A stretch of DNA of 64,000 nucleotides from Ectobacillus funiculus. GTDB taxonomy: Bacteria; Bacillota; Bacilli; Bacillales; Bacillaceae_G. Position 1 is the first letter of the stretch. Every line of letters begins with the position of its first letter. The notes under the pieces are model-generated. The model searched no databases and had not been told where the DNA came from. It was given only the letters and a program-made list of their open reading frames with translations. Shown one piece after another: positions 47,431 to 57,114 of this stretch. Position numbers and translations under genes: made by a program. The DNA lies in the NCBI RefSeq assembly GCF_004138295.1, contig NZ_SCFM01000025.1, positions 40,072-104,071 on the forward strand, written 5' to 3'.

Positions 47431-48228
47431 TCATATTGAAAAGGAACGAGCCTCCTGCAAAATTTCTTTTGCGTCCATCGTTAGCAGCTGCTTTGTTGTT
47501 AATTTTTTGTGTGCAATACAATCTTGCACAAGATGGAAACCAACTGCATAACCAAGCATGTCTGGGTATAGCCTCAGCCCGTTCAACAGCTCTTCATGCT
47601 CGGCCGTTCCTCGATAGACAGTTATTTTGTCGTTGACATACCTATGCCAAAACTGGACTGCCTCCTGTTTCGTATAATACCGTGTCCATGGTGCATGATA
47701 GGCCTTGGAATAGCGCTCAGCCACAGCTGCTTCTGCTAAACCTTCTAGTATCATTGTATCTAAGAGCGTGTAATCCTCTTCTTTTTTTTGGATGGTAGCC
47801 AACCTGCATATATGATGATATTCATGCGTTAATACCGCTTGTAACTCTTCTATCGTATTGTGCGGCGAAACAAATAGAAATAAGCATTTTCGAAGAGCAA
47901 GACCACTTTTTCCATCGTACTCTCGTTGTACACGCCTGTTATACACATCCGATGGAAAAATAAAAATAGGAATATCCGGGCCGTTTAGCCAATGGCGCAG
48001 CTGCTCCAGCTCTTTCTCAATTTCTCCCCACACATTTTGCTGCTGAAGCTTTTCAACATCCTCCTTGCCGCCGCGCATAGGACGATACATGCCGCGTGAA
48101 ACAAGATAACGATATATATAGCGCGGCGGCAATGGTATATATTCCTTTAGATTTTTACATATTTCCTCCGGCTCTTCATAATGCGCAAGCAGCCATAGGT
48201 CTGTCGCAATCACTCCCATAACATGCAC
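47431..48228 (-). CDS. yjaZ: DUF2268 putative zinc peptidase YjaZ
   Basis: 265 aa. Zinc-binding HEYHH in VLTHEYHHICRLA near residue 140 with a downstream acidic LEGLAEAAVAERYSK. Family DUF2268 is predicted to be a metallopeptidase; substrates unknown. Next to fabF as in B. subtilis. Confidence 0.85.
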   Translation of the reverse strand: MHVMGVIATDLWLLAHYEEPEEICKNLKEYIPLPPRYIYRYLVSRGMYRPMRGGKEDVEKLQQQNVWGEIEKELEQLRHWLNGPDIPIFIFPSDVYNRRVQREYDGKSGLALRKCLFLFVSPHNTIEELQAVLTHEYHHICRLATIQKKEEDYTLLDTMILEGLAEAAVAERYSKAYHAPWTRYYTKQEAVQFWHRYVNDKITVYRGTAEHEELLNGLRLYPDMLGYAVGFHLVQDCIAHKKLTTKQLLTMDAKEILQEARSFSI

Positions 48229-48353
48229 CCTTTTTCACCTATATTATGAAAAAGCATGAGGGGAGTTTCCTCACAGAGGCGTTGATTTTCCCTCTATTGA
48301 ATGCTACGGTTACCTAGTAGATACATATAATGACTAAGCAAGAGGTGATACAA

Positions 48354-48584
48354 ATGGGAGCATGTAATCTTGATCATTCATTGGAGGATGTACGTAATAA
48401 GCTTGAAAGTCAGCAAAGCTTTTTACCTGCACTTTTATTTGCGGATGTACAGCGCTTTTTACAAGACGAGCAGCCACAGGCCGTATTAAATGAGCTATTT
48501 CATCTTTTGAAAAAGTACGATCTAGTATCAAGGGAAGAACAAGAAGAGCGAAACGAAGGCTTGCAGCGCTTGATTAAGCTGTAA
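48354..48584 (+). CDS. Small conserved protein, 76 aa
   Basis: From ATG 48354, preceded by AAGAGGTGAT (an ATG 24 bases earlier has none). Hydrophilic, helical, with LLFADVQRFLQDEQPQAVLN and FHLLKKYDLVSREEQ. Not recognised. Own terminator follows. Confidence 0.6.
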   Translation: MGACNLDHSLEDVRNKLESQQSFLPALLFADVQRFLQDEQPQAVLNELFHLLKKYDLVSREEQEERNEGLQRLIKL

Positions 48585-48619
48585 AAAAACACGCAGAGGA
48601 TAACCTCTGCGTGTTTTTT
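48584..48619 (+). terminator. Terminator of the 76-aa gene
   Basis: AAAAAACACGCAGAGG-ATAA-CCTCTGCGTGTTTTTT. Confidence 0.88.
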
Positions 48620-48653
48620 GTCCAGCTCCATGGAGCTTTCTCACCTTTTAAAA

Positions 48654-48725
48654 ATAAAGTATAAGTGTAACTACGCCTCTGTCTTCGCCCAAGAGCAGGG
48701 CTTGCCAGCCGGCTAGTTTTCTTTA
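48654..48725 (-). repeat. Element A copy 14 (left half)
   Basis: Minus-strand TAAAGAAAACTAGCCGGCTGG ... CACTTATACTTTATTTT. First triplet is the fabF stop codon. Confidence 0.88.
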
Positions 48726-49964
48726 CGCTTCATACTTTTTGAAAACAAGTGCTGCGTTATGACCGCCAAACCCTAAGGAGTTGCTTAGGACCGTGCGTAC
48801 TTCTTGCTTACGTGCTGTATTTGGCACATAGTCAAGGTCGCAATCTGGATCTGGCGTTTCGTAGTTAATCGTTGGCGGAATAATGCCGTCCGTAATCGTA
48901 CGCACTGAGAAGATTGCCTCCACAGCTCCAGCTGCGCCAAGCAAATGCCCCGTCATCGATTTTGTAGAGCTCACTGCTACTTTGTATGCATGGTTACCGA
49001 ACACTTCTTTAATTGCCATTGTTTCATACTTTTCATTTGCTTCTGTGCTCGTTCCATGCGCATTAATATAGTCCACATCATCTGGCTGAATGCCCGCATC
49101 TGATAATGCTTGGCGCATTGCCCGAACACTGCCTTCTCCGCCAGGCGCTGGAAGCGTAATATGGAACGCATCGCCAGCTGCACCGTAGCCAACAATTTCG
49201 GCATAAATTCTCGCACCGCGCTGCAAAGCGTGCTCTAAGCTTTCTAAAATTAAAATTCCGGCACCCTCGCCCATGACAAAACCACTGCGATTTTTATCAA
49301 ATGGACGACAAGCTGTAGCCGGATTCTCATCAAATGACAATGCTTTTGCCGAGCTAAAGCCTGCAAAGGAAATGCTTGTAAGAGGGGCTTCTGTTCCTCC
49401 TGTAATCATTGCATCTGCGTCACCGCGCTGAATCACCTTAAAGGCATCGCCAATCGAGTTTGCACCGGAGGCACAAGCTGTGACAGAGCAGGAGTTGATT
49501 CCTTTTGCCCCTGTTGCAATCGATACTTGTCCAGCTGCCATATCGGGAATCATCATAGGAACAAAAAACGGACTTACGCGACGAGGTCCTTTCTCCAACA
49601 ATGTTCTATACTGATCTTCGTATGTTTCCATTCCGCCAATACCCGATCCAACCCAGACACCAATACGCGGCGCATTCTCGTCATTAATCGTTAAATTTGC
49701 ATCCTCTACAGCCATTTTTGCAGCTACTACTGCATATTGCGTAAAACGATCCATTCTGCGAGCATCTTTTTTATCAATGTACTGCTCTACCTCAAAATCC
49801 TTGAGTTCCGCTGCCACCTTTGCCGGAAACAAATCGGGATCTAAGCGTGTAAGACGACCGATTCCCGATACGCCGTTTATTACGTTTGTCCATGCAGTTT
49901 CAACATCATTTCCTACTGGCGTTATAGCGCCTAATCCTGTAATTACAACACGCTTTTTTTCCAT
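48723..49964 (-). CDS. fabF: Beta-ketoacyl-ACP synthase II
   Basis: Elongates acyl-ACP with malonyl-ACP. 413 aa. Catalytic Cys164 in [11 protein letters not shown], the two His in [11 protein letters not shown] (near 302) and [12 protein letters not shown] (near 340). Second gene of fabH-fabF, 24 bases after fabH, under the FapR operator upstream of fabH. The stop TAA comes from element A copy 14. Confidence 0.96.
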   Translation of the reverse strand: MEKKRVVITGLGAITPVGNDVETAWTNVINGVSGIGRLTRLDPDLFPAKVAAELKDFEVEQYIDKKDARRMDRFTQYAVVAAKMAVEDANLTINDENAPRIGVWVGSGIGGMETYEDQYRTLLEKGPRRVSPFFVPMMIPDMAAGQVSIATGAKGINSCSVTACASGANSIGDAFKVIQRGDADAMITGGTEAPLTSISFAGFSSAKALSFDENPATACRPFDKNRSGFVMGEGAGILILESLEHALQRGARIYAEIVGYGAAGDAFHITLPAPGGEGSVRAMRQALSDAGIQPDDVDYINAHGTSTEANEKYETMAIKEVFGNHAYKVAVSSTKSMTGHLLGAAGAVEAIFSVRTITDGIIPPTINYETPDPDCDLDYVPNTARKQEVRTVLSNSLGFGGHNAALVFKKYEA

Positions 49965-49988
49965 TGCTATGACACTCCTTCTTCGTAA

Positions 49989-50921
49989 TTATCTGCCCCA
50001 ACGAAGCGCTACCGCACCCCACGTTAAACCGCCGCCAAATCCAACTAGCACAATGAGATCGTCGTCTTTAATGCGTCCATTCGTACGCTCCTCCACAAGG
50101 GCAAGCGGAATAGATGATGATGATGTATTGCCAAATTTTCGAATCGTTGTGCTCATTTTCTCCTCCGGCAGATTTAAACGCTGACGAGATGATTCCATAA
50201 TGCGAATATTTGCCTGATGCGGAACGAGAAAATTAACATCTTCCTTCGTTAGTCCCGCTTTTTCAAGCACGCGCAGGCTTGAATCTCCCATTTGACGCAC
50301 AGCAAATTTAAAGACTTCTCTGCCATTCATCGTAATATGTTCGCCTTGGTACAGGTGCATTCCTCCACTGCCATCTGCCCCTAGTTCAAACGATAGAACA
50401 CCTCTTCCTTCCGAAACAGGACCCATAATCGCTGCTCCTGCTCCATCCCCAAATAACACAGCTGTATTTCGGTCATTCCAATCGACAATCTTTGAAAGCT
50501 TTTCGCTTCCGATTATAAGTACATATTTATAAGCGCCAGTTTGGATAAATTGCTGTGCCGTAATCATTCCGTACATAAAGCCAGCGCAGGCTGCACTAAT
50601 ATCCATTGCTGCTGCATGCTTTGCTCCAATTTGGTCTTGTACCATGCAAGCAACAGAAGGAAATGCATAATCCGGAGTAACCGTTGCTACTAAAATCAAA
50701 TCTAATTGTTCCGCAGCAATTCCCGCATCCTCTAATGCTTGCTTCGCAGCTTCTGCTGCCATATGCGATGTATCTACATCATCAGAAGCAATACGTCGCT
50801 CTTCAATGCCAGTTCGTGTGCGGATCCACTCATCGGACGTATCCATCATTTGTTCCAAATCATAGTTTGTTACAATTCGTTCTGGAACATAGCTGCCGAT
50901 TCCTAAAATTCCTGCATTCAT
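49989..50921 (-). CDS. fabH: Beta-ketoacyl-ACP synthase III
   Basis: Starts fatty-acid synthesis by condensing acyl-CoA (in Bacillus mostly branched) with malonyl-ACP. 310 aa with the catalytic triad: Cys112 in [10 protein letters not shown], His in VPHQANIRI, Asn in [13 protein letters not shown]. First gene of the fabH-fabF operon, GGGGG ribosome site, FapR box about 26 bases upstream. Equivalent to fabHA by position next to comZ and fabF. Confidence 0.96.
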   Translation of the reverse strand: MNAGILGIGSYVPERIVTNYDLEQMMDTSDEWIRTRTGIEERRIASDDVDTSHMAAEAAKQALEDAGIAAEQLDLILVATVTPDYAFPSVACMVQDQIGAKHAAAMDISAACAGFMYGMITAQQFIQTGAYKYVLIIGSEKLSKIVDWNDRNTAVLFGDGAGAAIMGPVSEGRGVLSFELGADGSGGMHLYQGEHITMNGREVFKFAVRQMGDSSLRVLEKAGLTKEDVNFLVPHQANIRIMESSRQRLNLPEEKMSTTIRKFGNTSSSSIPLALVEERTNGRIKDDDLIVLVGFGGGLTWGAVALRWGR

Positions 50922-50946
50922 GCTAATCCCCCACTTTATATCAATT

Positions 50947-50965
50947 ATTAAGACTTGGTACTAAT
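50947..50965 (-). promoter_or_regulatory. FapR operator of fabH-fabF
   Basis: Minus-strand ATTAGTACCAAGTCTTAAT, matching the FapR half site TTAGTACC fully and the second half partly. Confidence 0.78.
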
Positions 50966-51008
50966 TTTAATGTATGATGATTTGTTTGTCCACTATGAGG
51001 AGATAGAA

Positions 51009-51031
51009 AAAAGCCGGTATCCCACCGACTT
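51009..51031 (-). terminator. comZ terminator
   Basis: GTCGGTGGGATACCGGC hairpin with six U at the comZ stop. Confidence 0.65.
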
Positions 51032-51225
51032 TATTCTCCCTTTTCCGCTAGGGCCTCTTGTCTGCCAAGCTCATACGCATCATTCATAACCTTCATGAGC
51101 AGCTCAAGCACAGGCTGAGCTTTTGCCAAATCAAGTTCTACCCCGCTTGACTCAAGCATTCCCTTAGCTTCCGGCAAATATTGCATCGCCATTTGTAAAA
51201 ATTGCATATTACGTCCTTGATCCAT
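51031..51225 (-). CDS. comZ: ComG operon repressor ComZ
   Basis: 64 aa from ATG 51225 (AAAGGAAG before it). The conserved core QFLQMAMQYLPEAKGMLES and AYELGRQEA identify ComZ, a repressor of comG transcription in B. subtilis. In B. subtilis comZ is preceded by med; here the upstream gene is yjaV and an element A copy. Confidence 0.87.
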   Translation of the reverse strand: MDQGRNMQFLQMAMQYLPEAKGMLESSGVELDLAKAQPVLELLMKVMNDAYELGRQEALAEKGE

Positions 51226-51269
51226 GTTCTTTCTTCCTTTCAGCCTCAAACTTATCCCTTTCACCCTTT

Positions 51270-51392
51270 CAGAAAGTGTCAATTTCCAGCTAGAAGCTAA
51301 CTCGACGCAGCAGGAAATTTTAGGGATAAAATGTAAATGTAACTACGCTTCTGTTTTTGCCTAACAGCTTGCCAATTAGCGAGTTTTCTCTA
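51270..51392 (-). repeat. Element A copy 15 (diverged)
   Basis: Minus-strand TAGAGAAAACTCGCTAATTGG ... CTAGCTGGAAATTGACACTT. Located between yjaV and comZ, where med lies in B. subtilis. Confidence 0.82.
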
Positions 51393-51429
51393 TTATATCG
51401 GTAAAAAGGAAGAAAATTCAATAGATGTG

Positions 51430-52287
51430 CTATTTCATATCCTTATATAACTGTTTATACTTATTTACATGCAAAATCTGCTGCTCGAGTCCTTCCTGCA
51501 AAGAACAACTTGGACGGTACAAATAGCGTGTTCCTATTTTCAATTGCGATTTACTTTCTACTGTCCCGATGTTTCCATTGCCACAAAGAAGCTCAATCCC
51601 CTTTTTCCACTGTCCAGCTTCTTCACTTTCAATATAGTACGTTCCAGAAATACGCTCGGCGCCAAAACGATATAAGCATTGGGCTACATCCTCTACATAA
51701 ACAGCATCATTACTATTTTCCTGCACTTCAACATTTGCTTCCTTCGATATAATCAATTGATGGTAGATCATAAAAGACGGCTGCCACGGACCATATACAG
51801 TCGGGACACGCAAAACAGCGAAGGATGGTGCAAGCTTCTCCAGCTTCTTTTCCAATGTATAAAACCATGCACCATTTGCTGTTCCAGATGATTTCTCTAT
51901 ATCTGCTGAAGCAACGGAAGCGTTTAGGGATGATAACATCACAAGTTGTTTCTCATGCTTTCTACAGAAGGAAATTGCTTCATCTAATGTACGCTGTACA
52001 AGGGATTGCTCAGGAAATTCTATCATCTGGTTTGGCTCACATAAGCAGAAATAAACAATATCCGGTGCCTGCTCACACGCCTCCCTCCAAGTTTCGCCAC
52101 TTTCGATAGAATCGTATGAAAAATTCGCATGTCTGCCAATCAGCAGCAGTTTTTCTTCATTCAGTGGTGATAGCTCAAGCAAGCTTTCAATATCAAGAGC
52201 AATCACCTCCGTCCCCTCCAAAAGCAGCTTTTGTACGAGATGATATCCGACAAACGACAGTGCTCCTACTACAACTGCCCTCTTCAT
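51430..52287 (-). CDS. yjaV: NAD-dependent epimerase/dehydratase-like protein (YjaV-like)
   Basis: 285 aa, extended short-chain dehydrogenase fold. Dinucleotide loop VVGALSFVGYHL at the N-terminus, acidic residue in ALDIES after the second strand, and LRVPTVYGPWQPSF. The usual Tyr-X3-Lys is present as WFYTLEKK near residue 147. Substrate unknown. Lies between yjaU and comZ as in B. subtilis. Confidence 0.8.
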   Translation of the reverse strand: MKRAVVVGALSFVGYHLVQKLLLEGTEVIALDIESLLELSPLNEEKLLLIGRHANFSYDSIESGETWREACEQAPDIVYFCLCEPNQMIEFPEQSLVQRTLDEAISFCRKHEKQLVMLSSLNASVASADIEKSSGTANGAWFYTLEKKLEKLAPSFAVLRVPTVYGPWQPSFMIYHQLIISKEANVEVQENSNDAVYVEDVAQCLYRFGAERISGTYYIESEEAGQWKKGIELLCGNGNIGTVESKSQLKIGTRYLYRPSCSLQEGLEQQILHVNKYKQLYKDMK

Positions 52288-52335
52288 CTTCTTACCTCCT
52301 TTATCAAAGGCTGGCCAAGTAATGGGTATTCTTTA

Positions 52336-52464
52336 CACTGTAAAAAAGTATAAATTTCCAGCTAGAAGTTCATTCGACGTAGTCGGAAATTTTAGGAACA
52401 AAGTATAAGGGCAACTACGCCTCTGTCTTCGCCTAACGGCTCGCCAGTCGGCGAGTTCTCTTCA
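52336..52464 (-). repeat. Element A copy 16 (near complete)
   Basis: Minus-strand TGAAGAGAACTCGCCGACTGG ... CTTTTTTACAGTG, then TAAAGAATAC. The first triplet, here TGA rather than TAA, is the yjaU stop. Confidence 0.9.
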
Positions 52465-53196
52465 TAAATCTGCTTCATGTGTATGAAATGCTTGAAGGAT
52501 TGGACGAACGACTTTATACTTAGCATCCTGCACATGGAACGAAAGCGAGATGGGGGACCCAGACTGAAATTGAAGCTGCTCATATTCCCGCACAATTATC
52601 TTTCGCTCCTTCCGCTCACTCGTTGGAACAAACATTCTTACCGGTACATGCGAGGAAAAGCTCCGGAACGTTTTGGAGCGAATCATCGCTGGTAAATCCT
52701 CCTCACACACCTCATATGCTGCTATGAGCTCGCGCAGCAGTCGTTTATAAAAAAACTTATGCTCACGCTCCAACTCCAAATGTCTCGGTAAGTCGAGACA
52801 AGGGTGCAGCATCACAGCCGAACGGATAGATTCCGGCATTGTGGCCATCATGTCAAGCGCAACAAGAGCGCCCATTCCTTCTGCTATAATATGAATTCTT
52901 TCATTCAAAATTTCCTTTTTCATCACAACATGATATAAGCGCTTTGCCAGTCGCACTGCTTTGTCATTCCCCCAATGTCGACCGTACAAGTTGGAAGTAA
53001 ACACGGTGTACCCCTCGTTGCGCAACTCCTCCAAGAGATGCGCCTTCCCAACATGCTGCATCCATAAACTTGTACCACTCTCAACAAAGTGATTATAATC
53101 CCCCAGTATAAGCACTCCAAATCCATTCGGCTTTTCCGGAAGATGAATGACGCACGGCTCTTGTTCTAGAAAAAAGAAACGCTCCCTGATCTCCAT
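52462..53196 (-). CDS. yjaU: Alpha/beta-hydrolase-like protein (YjaU-like)
   Basis: 244 aa with an alpha/beta-hydrolase layout (GFGVLILGDYNHFVESG, YTVFTSNLYGRHWG, IIAEGMGALVALDMM). The nucleophile elbow reads AEGMG, so the usual Ser of GxSxG is Gly; catalysis in the normal way is doubtful. Position before yjaV matches B. subtilis yjaU. Confidence 0.75.
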   Translation of the reverse strand: MEIRERFFFLEQEPCVIHLPEKPNGFGVLILGDYNHFVESGTSLWMQHVGKAHLLEELRNEGYTVFTSNLYGRHWGNDKAVRLAKRLYHVVMKKEILNERIHIIAEGMGALVALDMMATMPESIRSAVMLHPCLDLPRHLELEREHKFFYKRLLRELIAAYEVCEEDLPAMIRSKTFRSFSSHVPVRMFVPTSERKERKIIVREYEQLQFQSGSPISLSFHVQDAKYKVVRPILQAFHTHEADL

Positions 53197-53361
53197 TGTT
53201 CTCCCGCCTTAAAATGCCATTGTAAATGTTTCTTTTTTATAATGTATGTGTGCAGGGAGAATTTGCCTTGCAAAAGGTGTAAAAATATTTTCTATTTTCT
53301 ATATCAATTTGTGTTAGAATAAGAATTGATTGAATGAAGAACGAATAGGAGTGTGAAAGGA

Positions 53362-53547
53362 ATGCGTTTACTTTGGACGTTTATTTGGTCGTTCCTGCTT
53401 ATGCAAATGATGAGCTACATAATCAGCTCTATGACAGGCAGTACATATGACTCAGGACAAGCAACTATCATGTCTGTTGTCGTGACTGTTTTGATTTTTA
53501 TCATTTCCGCAATTCTTCCAAATGAGCCTGCTGGACAGCATCATTGA
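53362..53547 (+). CDS. yjzD: DUF2929 family membrane protein YjzD
   Basis: 61 aa from ATG 53362 (TAGGAG nine bases before; GTG 53353 is too close). Two helices: LLWTFIWSFLLMQMMSYII and IMSVVVTVLIFIISAIL. Matches YjzD in size and place. Unknown function. Confidence 0.75.
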   Translation: MRLLWTFIWSFLLMQMMSYIISSMTGSTYDSGQATIMSVVVTVLIFIISAILPNEPAGQHH

Positions 53548-53551
53548 TGTA

Positions 53552-53646
53552 GGAAAAGGGAACTCGATCTGTCGAGTCACCTTTTCTTCTAAACAGACAG
53601 CAAAGCCTGTCCAGATGTATTTCGATACATCTGGACAGGCTTTTTT
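53552..53646 (+). terminator. Two hairpins after yjzD
   Basis: A first stem ACTCGA/TCGAGT within GAAAAGG...CCTTTTC (53552-53588) and a perfect 17-bp stem AGCCTGTCCAGATGTAT (53604-53641) followed by TTTTT. The second serves as terminator for yjzD and possibly clpB. Confidence 0.85.
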
Positions 53647-53647
53647 A

Positions 53648-53723
53648 CGAGGTAAGAAAGTATAACTTTTTATGGGGACACTGCCCGCTTCGGGAGCAGA
53701 GCAGACCGTGTTCGTTTTTCTTA
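53648..53723 (-). repeat. Element B copy 4 (shortened, diverged)
   Basis: Minus-strand TAAGAAAAACGAACACGG ... AAAAAGTTATACTTTCTTAC. First triplet is the clpB stop; right end follows the yjzD terminator U-tract. Confidence 0.75.
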
Positions 53724-56321
53724 TATAGTCTTTAATACAAGCTCTCCCGATTGTTCGTCGACGATAACCGTACTATGATCTTGAATGTGACCTGCAATGA
53801 GCTCTCTTGCCAGTTTGGTTTCAATTTGACGTTGCATATAGCGCTTCAGCGGCCGCGCCCCATACAATGGATCAAAGCCCGCTGCTGCGATAAACGCCTT
53901 CGCGCCTTCTGTTAGCTGCAGTTCAATATCACGATCTGAAAGCCTTCTTTGCAATTCCACGCTCATTTTATCAACAATTTTTGTCATTTCCCTCGTGGTG
54001 AGCGGCTTAAATAAAATGACTTCATCAATGCGGTTGACGAACTCTGGCCTAAAGTGATTGCGAAGCAGGCTCATCACCCGTTCTCTCGTCCCCTCACCGA
54101 TTGCCCCTTCTTCCTGCACATCCTCAAGCAGAATATGCGAGCCGATATTCGACGTCATAATAATAACCGTATTTTTAAAATCCACCGTTCGTCCTTGTGA
54201 ATCTGTAATGCGCCCATCATCGAGTACCTGCAGAAGCACGTTAAATACTTCAGGATGTGCCTTTTCAATTTCATCAAGTAAAATGACAGAATATGGCTTG
54301 CGACGCACCGCCTCTGTTAGCTGTCCGCCTTCCTCGTAACCAACATACCCAGGAGGTGCTCCAATTAAACGAGAAACAGCATGTTTTTCCATATACTCAG
54401 ACATGTCGATACGGATAATCTGCTCTTCGCTATCAAATAACGCTTGTGCAAGCGTCTTTGCGAGCTCTGTTTTTCCAACGCCTGTCGGTCCGAGAAACAA
54501 GAATGAACCAATCGGTCGGTTTGGATCTTGGATGCCGGCTCGAGCACGCAGCACCGCATCAGAAACAAGCTGCACTGCTTCCTCTTGTCCGATAACACGC
54601 TCTGCCAAAATATCTGTCAGACGAAGCAATTTTTCTCGTTCCCCTTCCACAAGTTTTGTAACCGGGATTCCTGTCCAACGCGAGACAATCGCTGCGATTT
54701 CTTCTTCTGTCACTTCCTCGCGCAGCAAGCGATTTTCCTGTTTGTTTTCCTTCTCCTCTGCTTCTTTTAAGGTGCGCTCGAGCGCTGGAATACGACCGTG
54801 CCGAAGCTCCGCAGCCTTATTTAAATCATAGCTTCCTTCCGCCTCCTCGAGCTCATGACGCAACCGTTCTAGCTGCTCACGCAGGCTGCGAACACGCTGA
54901 ATTTCATCCTTTTCCTGCTGCCACTGCGCACGCATCACAGTTGTTTGCTCCTTTAAATCAGCAAGCTCACGACGCAAAGTTTCCAAACGCTCCTTGCTTC
55001 GTTCATCTGTTTCTTTTAGCAGCGCAGCCTCTTCAATTTCAAGCTGCATCATGCGCCGCATAACTTCATCTAGCTCCGTTGGCAGCGAATCAATTTCCGT
55101 TCGAATGGTTGCACATGCTTCGTCCACCAAATCAATTGCTTTATCTGGCAAAAAACGATCGGAAATATAACGATCAGATAGTACAGCCGCGGCAACAAGA
55201 GCACGATCGTGAATATTCACACCATGATGAATTTCAAACCGCTCCTTTAAACCGCGCAAAATCGAAACGGTATCCGTGACAGTCGGCTCTTCGACAAGCA
55301 CCTGTTGAAAACGGCGCTCGAGTGCTGGATCCTTCTCAATATATTTTCGATATTCATCAAGCGTTGTTGCACCGATGCAATGTAACTCGCCTCGCGCTAA
55401 CATCGGCTTTAGCATATTACCCGCATCCATCGCCCCCTCTGCCTTACCCGCTCCAACAATCGTATGCAGTTCATCAATAAACAACAAAATACGTCCTTCG
55501 CTTTTCTTAACCTCATTTAATACCGCCTGCAGACGCTCCTCGAATTCACCGCGAAACTTTGCCCCTGCTACAAGAGCGCTCATATCAAGCGCAAAAACAA
55601 TTTTATCCTTTAGTCCTTCTGGTACATCCTTACGCACAATACGCTGCGCTAGTCCTTCGGCTATTGCTGTTTTTCCGACTCCCGGCTCTCCAATTAAAAC
55701 TGGATTATTTTTCGTTTTGCGTGATAAGATGCGGATCACACGGCGAATTTCACTATCTCGTCCAATCACCGGATCCATTTTACCAAGACGCGCCTGTGCC
55801 ACAAGATCTCGACCGTATTTTTCCAATGCTTCATATGTCGCTTCCGGATTTTGACTTGTCACGCGTTGATTCCCCCTTATATCCATCAATGTACGCAGCA
55901 ATCGTTCCCGTTTTAATTGAAATCTTGTGAAAAGCTGTCCAATTGCTGTCGATTCCTTTTCATCGCTCATCACAAGCAAAATATGCTCTACAGACATATA
56001 ATCGTCTCGCAGCCGCTTTACTTCCTCCTCCGCACGTACAAACAACCGCTGAAGCCCTTGTGTAATATATACCTTTCCAGCCTCTGCTCCGCTTCCTGTC
56101 ACACGAGGTTTTCGTTCTAAGAGCTGCTGCACTTCTTGTTGAAACTGTTCTATAGAAACACCAAGCTTTTGCATAACCCTTGCCGTTAAACCATCCTCCT
56201 GCTCCAGCAATGCTGCGAGTACGTGAACGATATCTACTTCCTGATGAGAACGTTCAACTGCAATAGATTGTGCCCGTAGCACAGCTTCCTGCATTTTTTG
56301 CGTCATTTTATTCAAATCCAT
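53721..56321 (-). CDS. clpB: ATP-dependent disaggregase ClpB
   Basis: 866 aa. N-terminal domain 1-145, first AAA+ with Walker [11 protein letters not shown] near 206, long coiled-coil middle domain (about 400-530), second AAA+ with [10 protein letters not shown] near 605. Rescues aggregated proteins with DnaK. No ClpP-binding tripeptide is seen, which fits ClpB rather than ClpC. A CtsR operator overlaps the promoter. The gene is absent from B. subtilis but present in the B. cereus group. Stop from element B copy 4. Confidence 0.96.
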   Translation of the reverse strand: MDLNKMTQKMQEAVLRAQSIAVERSHQEVDIVHVLAALLEQEDGLTARVMQKLGVSIEQFQQEVQQLLERKPRVTGSGAEAGKVYITQGLQRLFVRAEEEVKRLRDDYMSVEHILLVMSDEKESTAIGQLFTRFQLKRERLLRTLMDIRGNQRVTSQNPEATYEALEKYGRDLVAQARLGKMDPVIGRDSEIRRVIRILSRKTKNNPVLIGEPGVGKTAIAEGLAQRIVRKDVPEGLKDKIVFALDMSALVAGAKFRGEFEERLQAVLNEVKKSEGRILLFIDELHTIVGAGKAEGAMDAGNMLKPMLARGELHCIGATTLDEYRKYIEKDPALERRFQQVLVEEPTVTDTVSILRGLKERFEIHHGVNIHDRALVAAAVLSDRYISDRFLPDKAIDLVDEACATIRTEIDSLPTELDEVMRRMMQLEIEEAALLKETDERSKERLETLRRELADLKEQTTVMRAQWQQEKDEIQRVRSLREQLERLRHELEEAEGSYDLNKAAELRHGRIPALERTLKEAEEKENKQENRLLREEVTEEEIAAIVSRWTGIPVTKLVEGEREKLLRLTDILAERVIGQEEAVQLVSDAVLRARAGIQDPNRPIGSFLFLGPTGVGKTELAKTLAQALFDSEEQIIRIDMSEYMEKHAVSRLIGAPPGYVGYEEGGQLTEAVRRKPYSVILLDEIEKAHPEVFNVLLQVLDDGRITDSQGRTVDFKNTVIIMTSNIGSHILLEDVQEEGAIGEGTRERVMSLLRNHFRPEFVNRIDEVILFKPLTTREMTKIVDKMSVELQRRLSDRDIELQLTEGAKAFIAAAGFDPLYGARPLKRYMQRQIETKLARELIAGHIQDHSTVIVDEQSGELVLKTI

Positions 56322-56338
56322 TTCTATCCCCTCACTTC

Positions 56339-56355
56339 TTTGACTTATTTTGACC
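56339..56355 (-). promoter_or_regulatory. CtsR operator of clpB
   Basis: Minus-strand GGTCAAAATAAGTCAAA matches the CtsR direct repeat (GGTCAAA NAN RGTCAAA). A TATAAT at 56365-56370 puts it at the transcription start. Confidence 0.88.
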
Positions 56356-56433
56356 TTTATTTTTATTATAGGAAAAATTCATGATTTTATAAAGTAAAAG
56401 CAAATGACTTAAACAGAGTTATGTATAATCCCC

Positions 56434-56468
56434 AAAAAACCATCTCCCGCAATGGAAGATGGTTTTTT
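56434..56468 (-). terminator. yjzC terminator
   Basis: AAAAAACCATCT...AGATGGTTTTTT stem. Confidence 0.82.
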
Positions 56469-56477
56469 GGTAAAATG

Positions 56478-56666
56478 TTAGCGTGTTTTAGGCGCGTATG
56501 TCCATTGACGGTCATCATTTGTATTTTCAGGAAAACGATCTCCAGCTTTCAGCTTGATCTGTTTCGGATCCTGAATGCCGCTGCCGTTGCCTGTTTCCCC
56601 GATTTCAATATAAACTCCGTTATTTGGCGCCTTTTGTCCTGCTCGAAAACGGTGACTTTGACCCAT
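56478..56666 (-). CDS. yjzC: YjzC family protein
   Basis: 62 aa: MGQSHRFRAGQKAPNNGVYI, then GETG and KLKAGDRFPENTNDDRQWTY. This closely matches YjzC, a small conserved Bacillus protein of unknown role. Ribosome site GAAAGGAGT. Confidence 0.85.
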   Translation of the reverse strand: MGQSHRFRAGQKAPNNGVYIEIGETGNGSGIQDPKQIKLKAGDRFPENTNDDRQWTYAPKTR

Positions 56667-56825
56667 GATGCACTACTCCTTTCAAAAGAAAAAGTCATTA
56701 CATCATTATTGTGCCCGAAGATAAGAGTTTCTTTCTGTTATGTTTAGGAATTGAACTCTCCCGCCTCTTAGGTCTGCTTTCCGAAAAAGACTTTCATACA
56801 ATAATGATTTAGAGCATACATTTGA

Positions 56826-56886
56826 TAAAAGAAACTCGCCAATTGACGAACGGTTAGGCGAAGTTGCACGCATACTTTTCCTAAAA
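56826..56886 (+). repeat. Element A copy 17 (badly deleted)
   Basis: TAAAAGAAACTCGCCAATTG, then GGTTAGGCGAAG, CGCATACTTTTCCTAAAAC; the rest is lost. Confidence 0.7.
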
Positions 56887-56888
56887 CA

Positions 56889-56974
56889 TAAAAAACTGAC
56901 CCTATCCGGTCAGTAAACAAAGGAGAGTTAACAATTTATACGAGAAGATTACAATGTCATTATACAAGCTTTTC
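56889..56974 (-). ncRNA. Possible short transcript ending in a terminator
   Basis: Minus-strand promoter-like TTGTGT, 18 bases, TACAAT (57010-56981) precedes about 80 bases without an ORF, ending in the hairpin ACTGACC-GGTCAGT (56895-56914) with six U. No family recognised; prediction only. Confidence 0.3.
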
Positions 56975-57114
56975 TCTCCTATTGTAGCCCCTTTCACAAC
57001 CTTTACACAATTTCCAAAAATTTGAAGATCCTCTTGGCGTGTGGAAATAGTAGACAGAAAAAGAGAAAAAGGATTAAAATGGAAGAACACAACTACTCCT
57101 AAAAAGGTGAGCCT

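Noticed and set aside
47256..47636. 126-aa plus-strand ORF overlapping yjaZ
   Set aside because: Second half is antisense to yjaZ; start lacks a ribosome site.
54403..55854. Several long plus-strand ORFs opposite clpB
   Set aside because: Shadow frames of clpB; composition follows the antisense of its codons.
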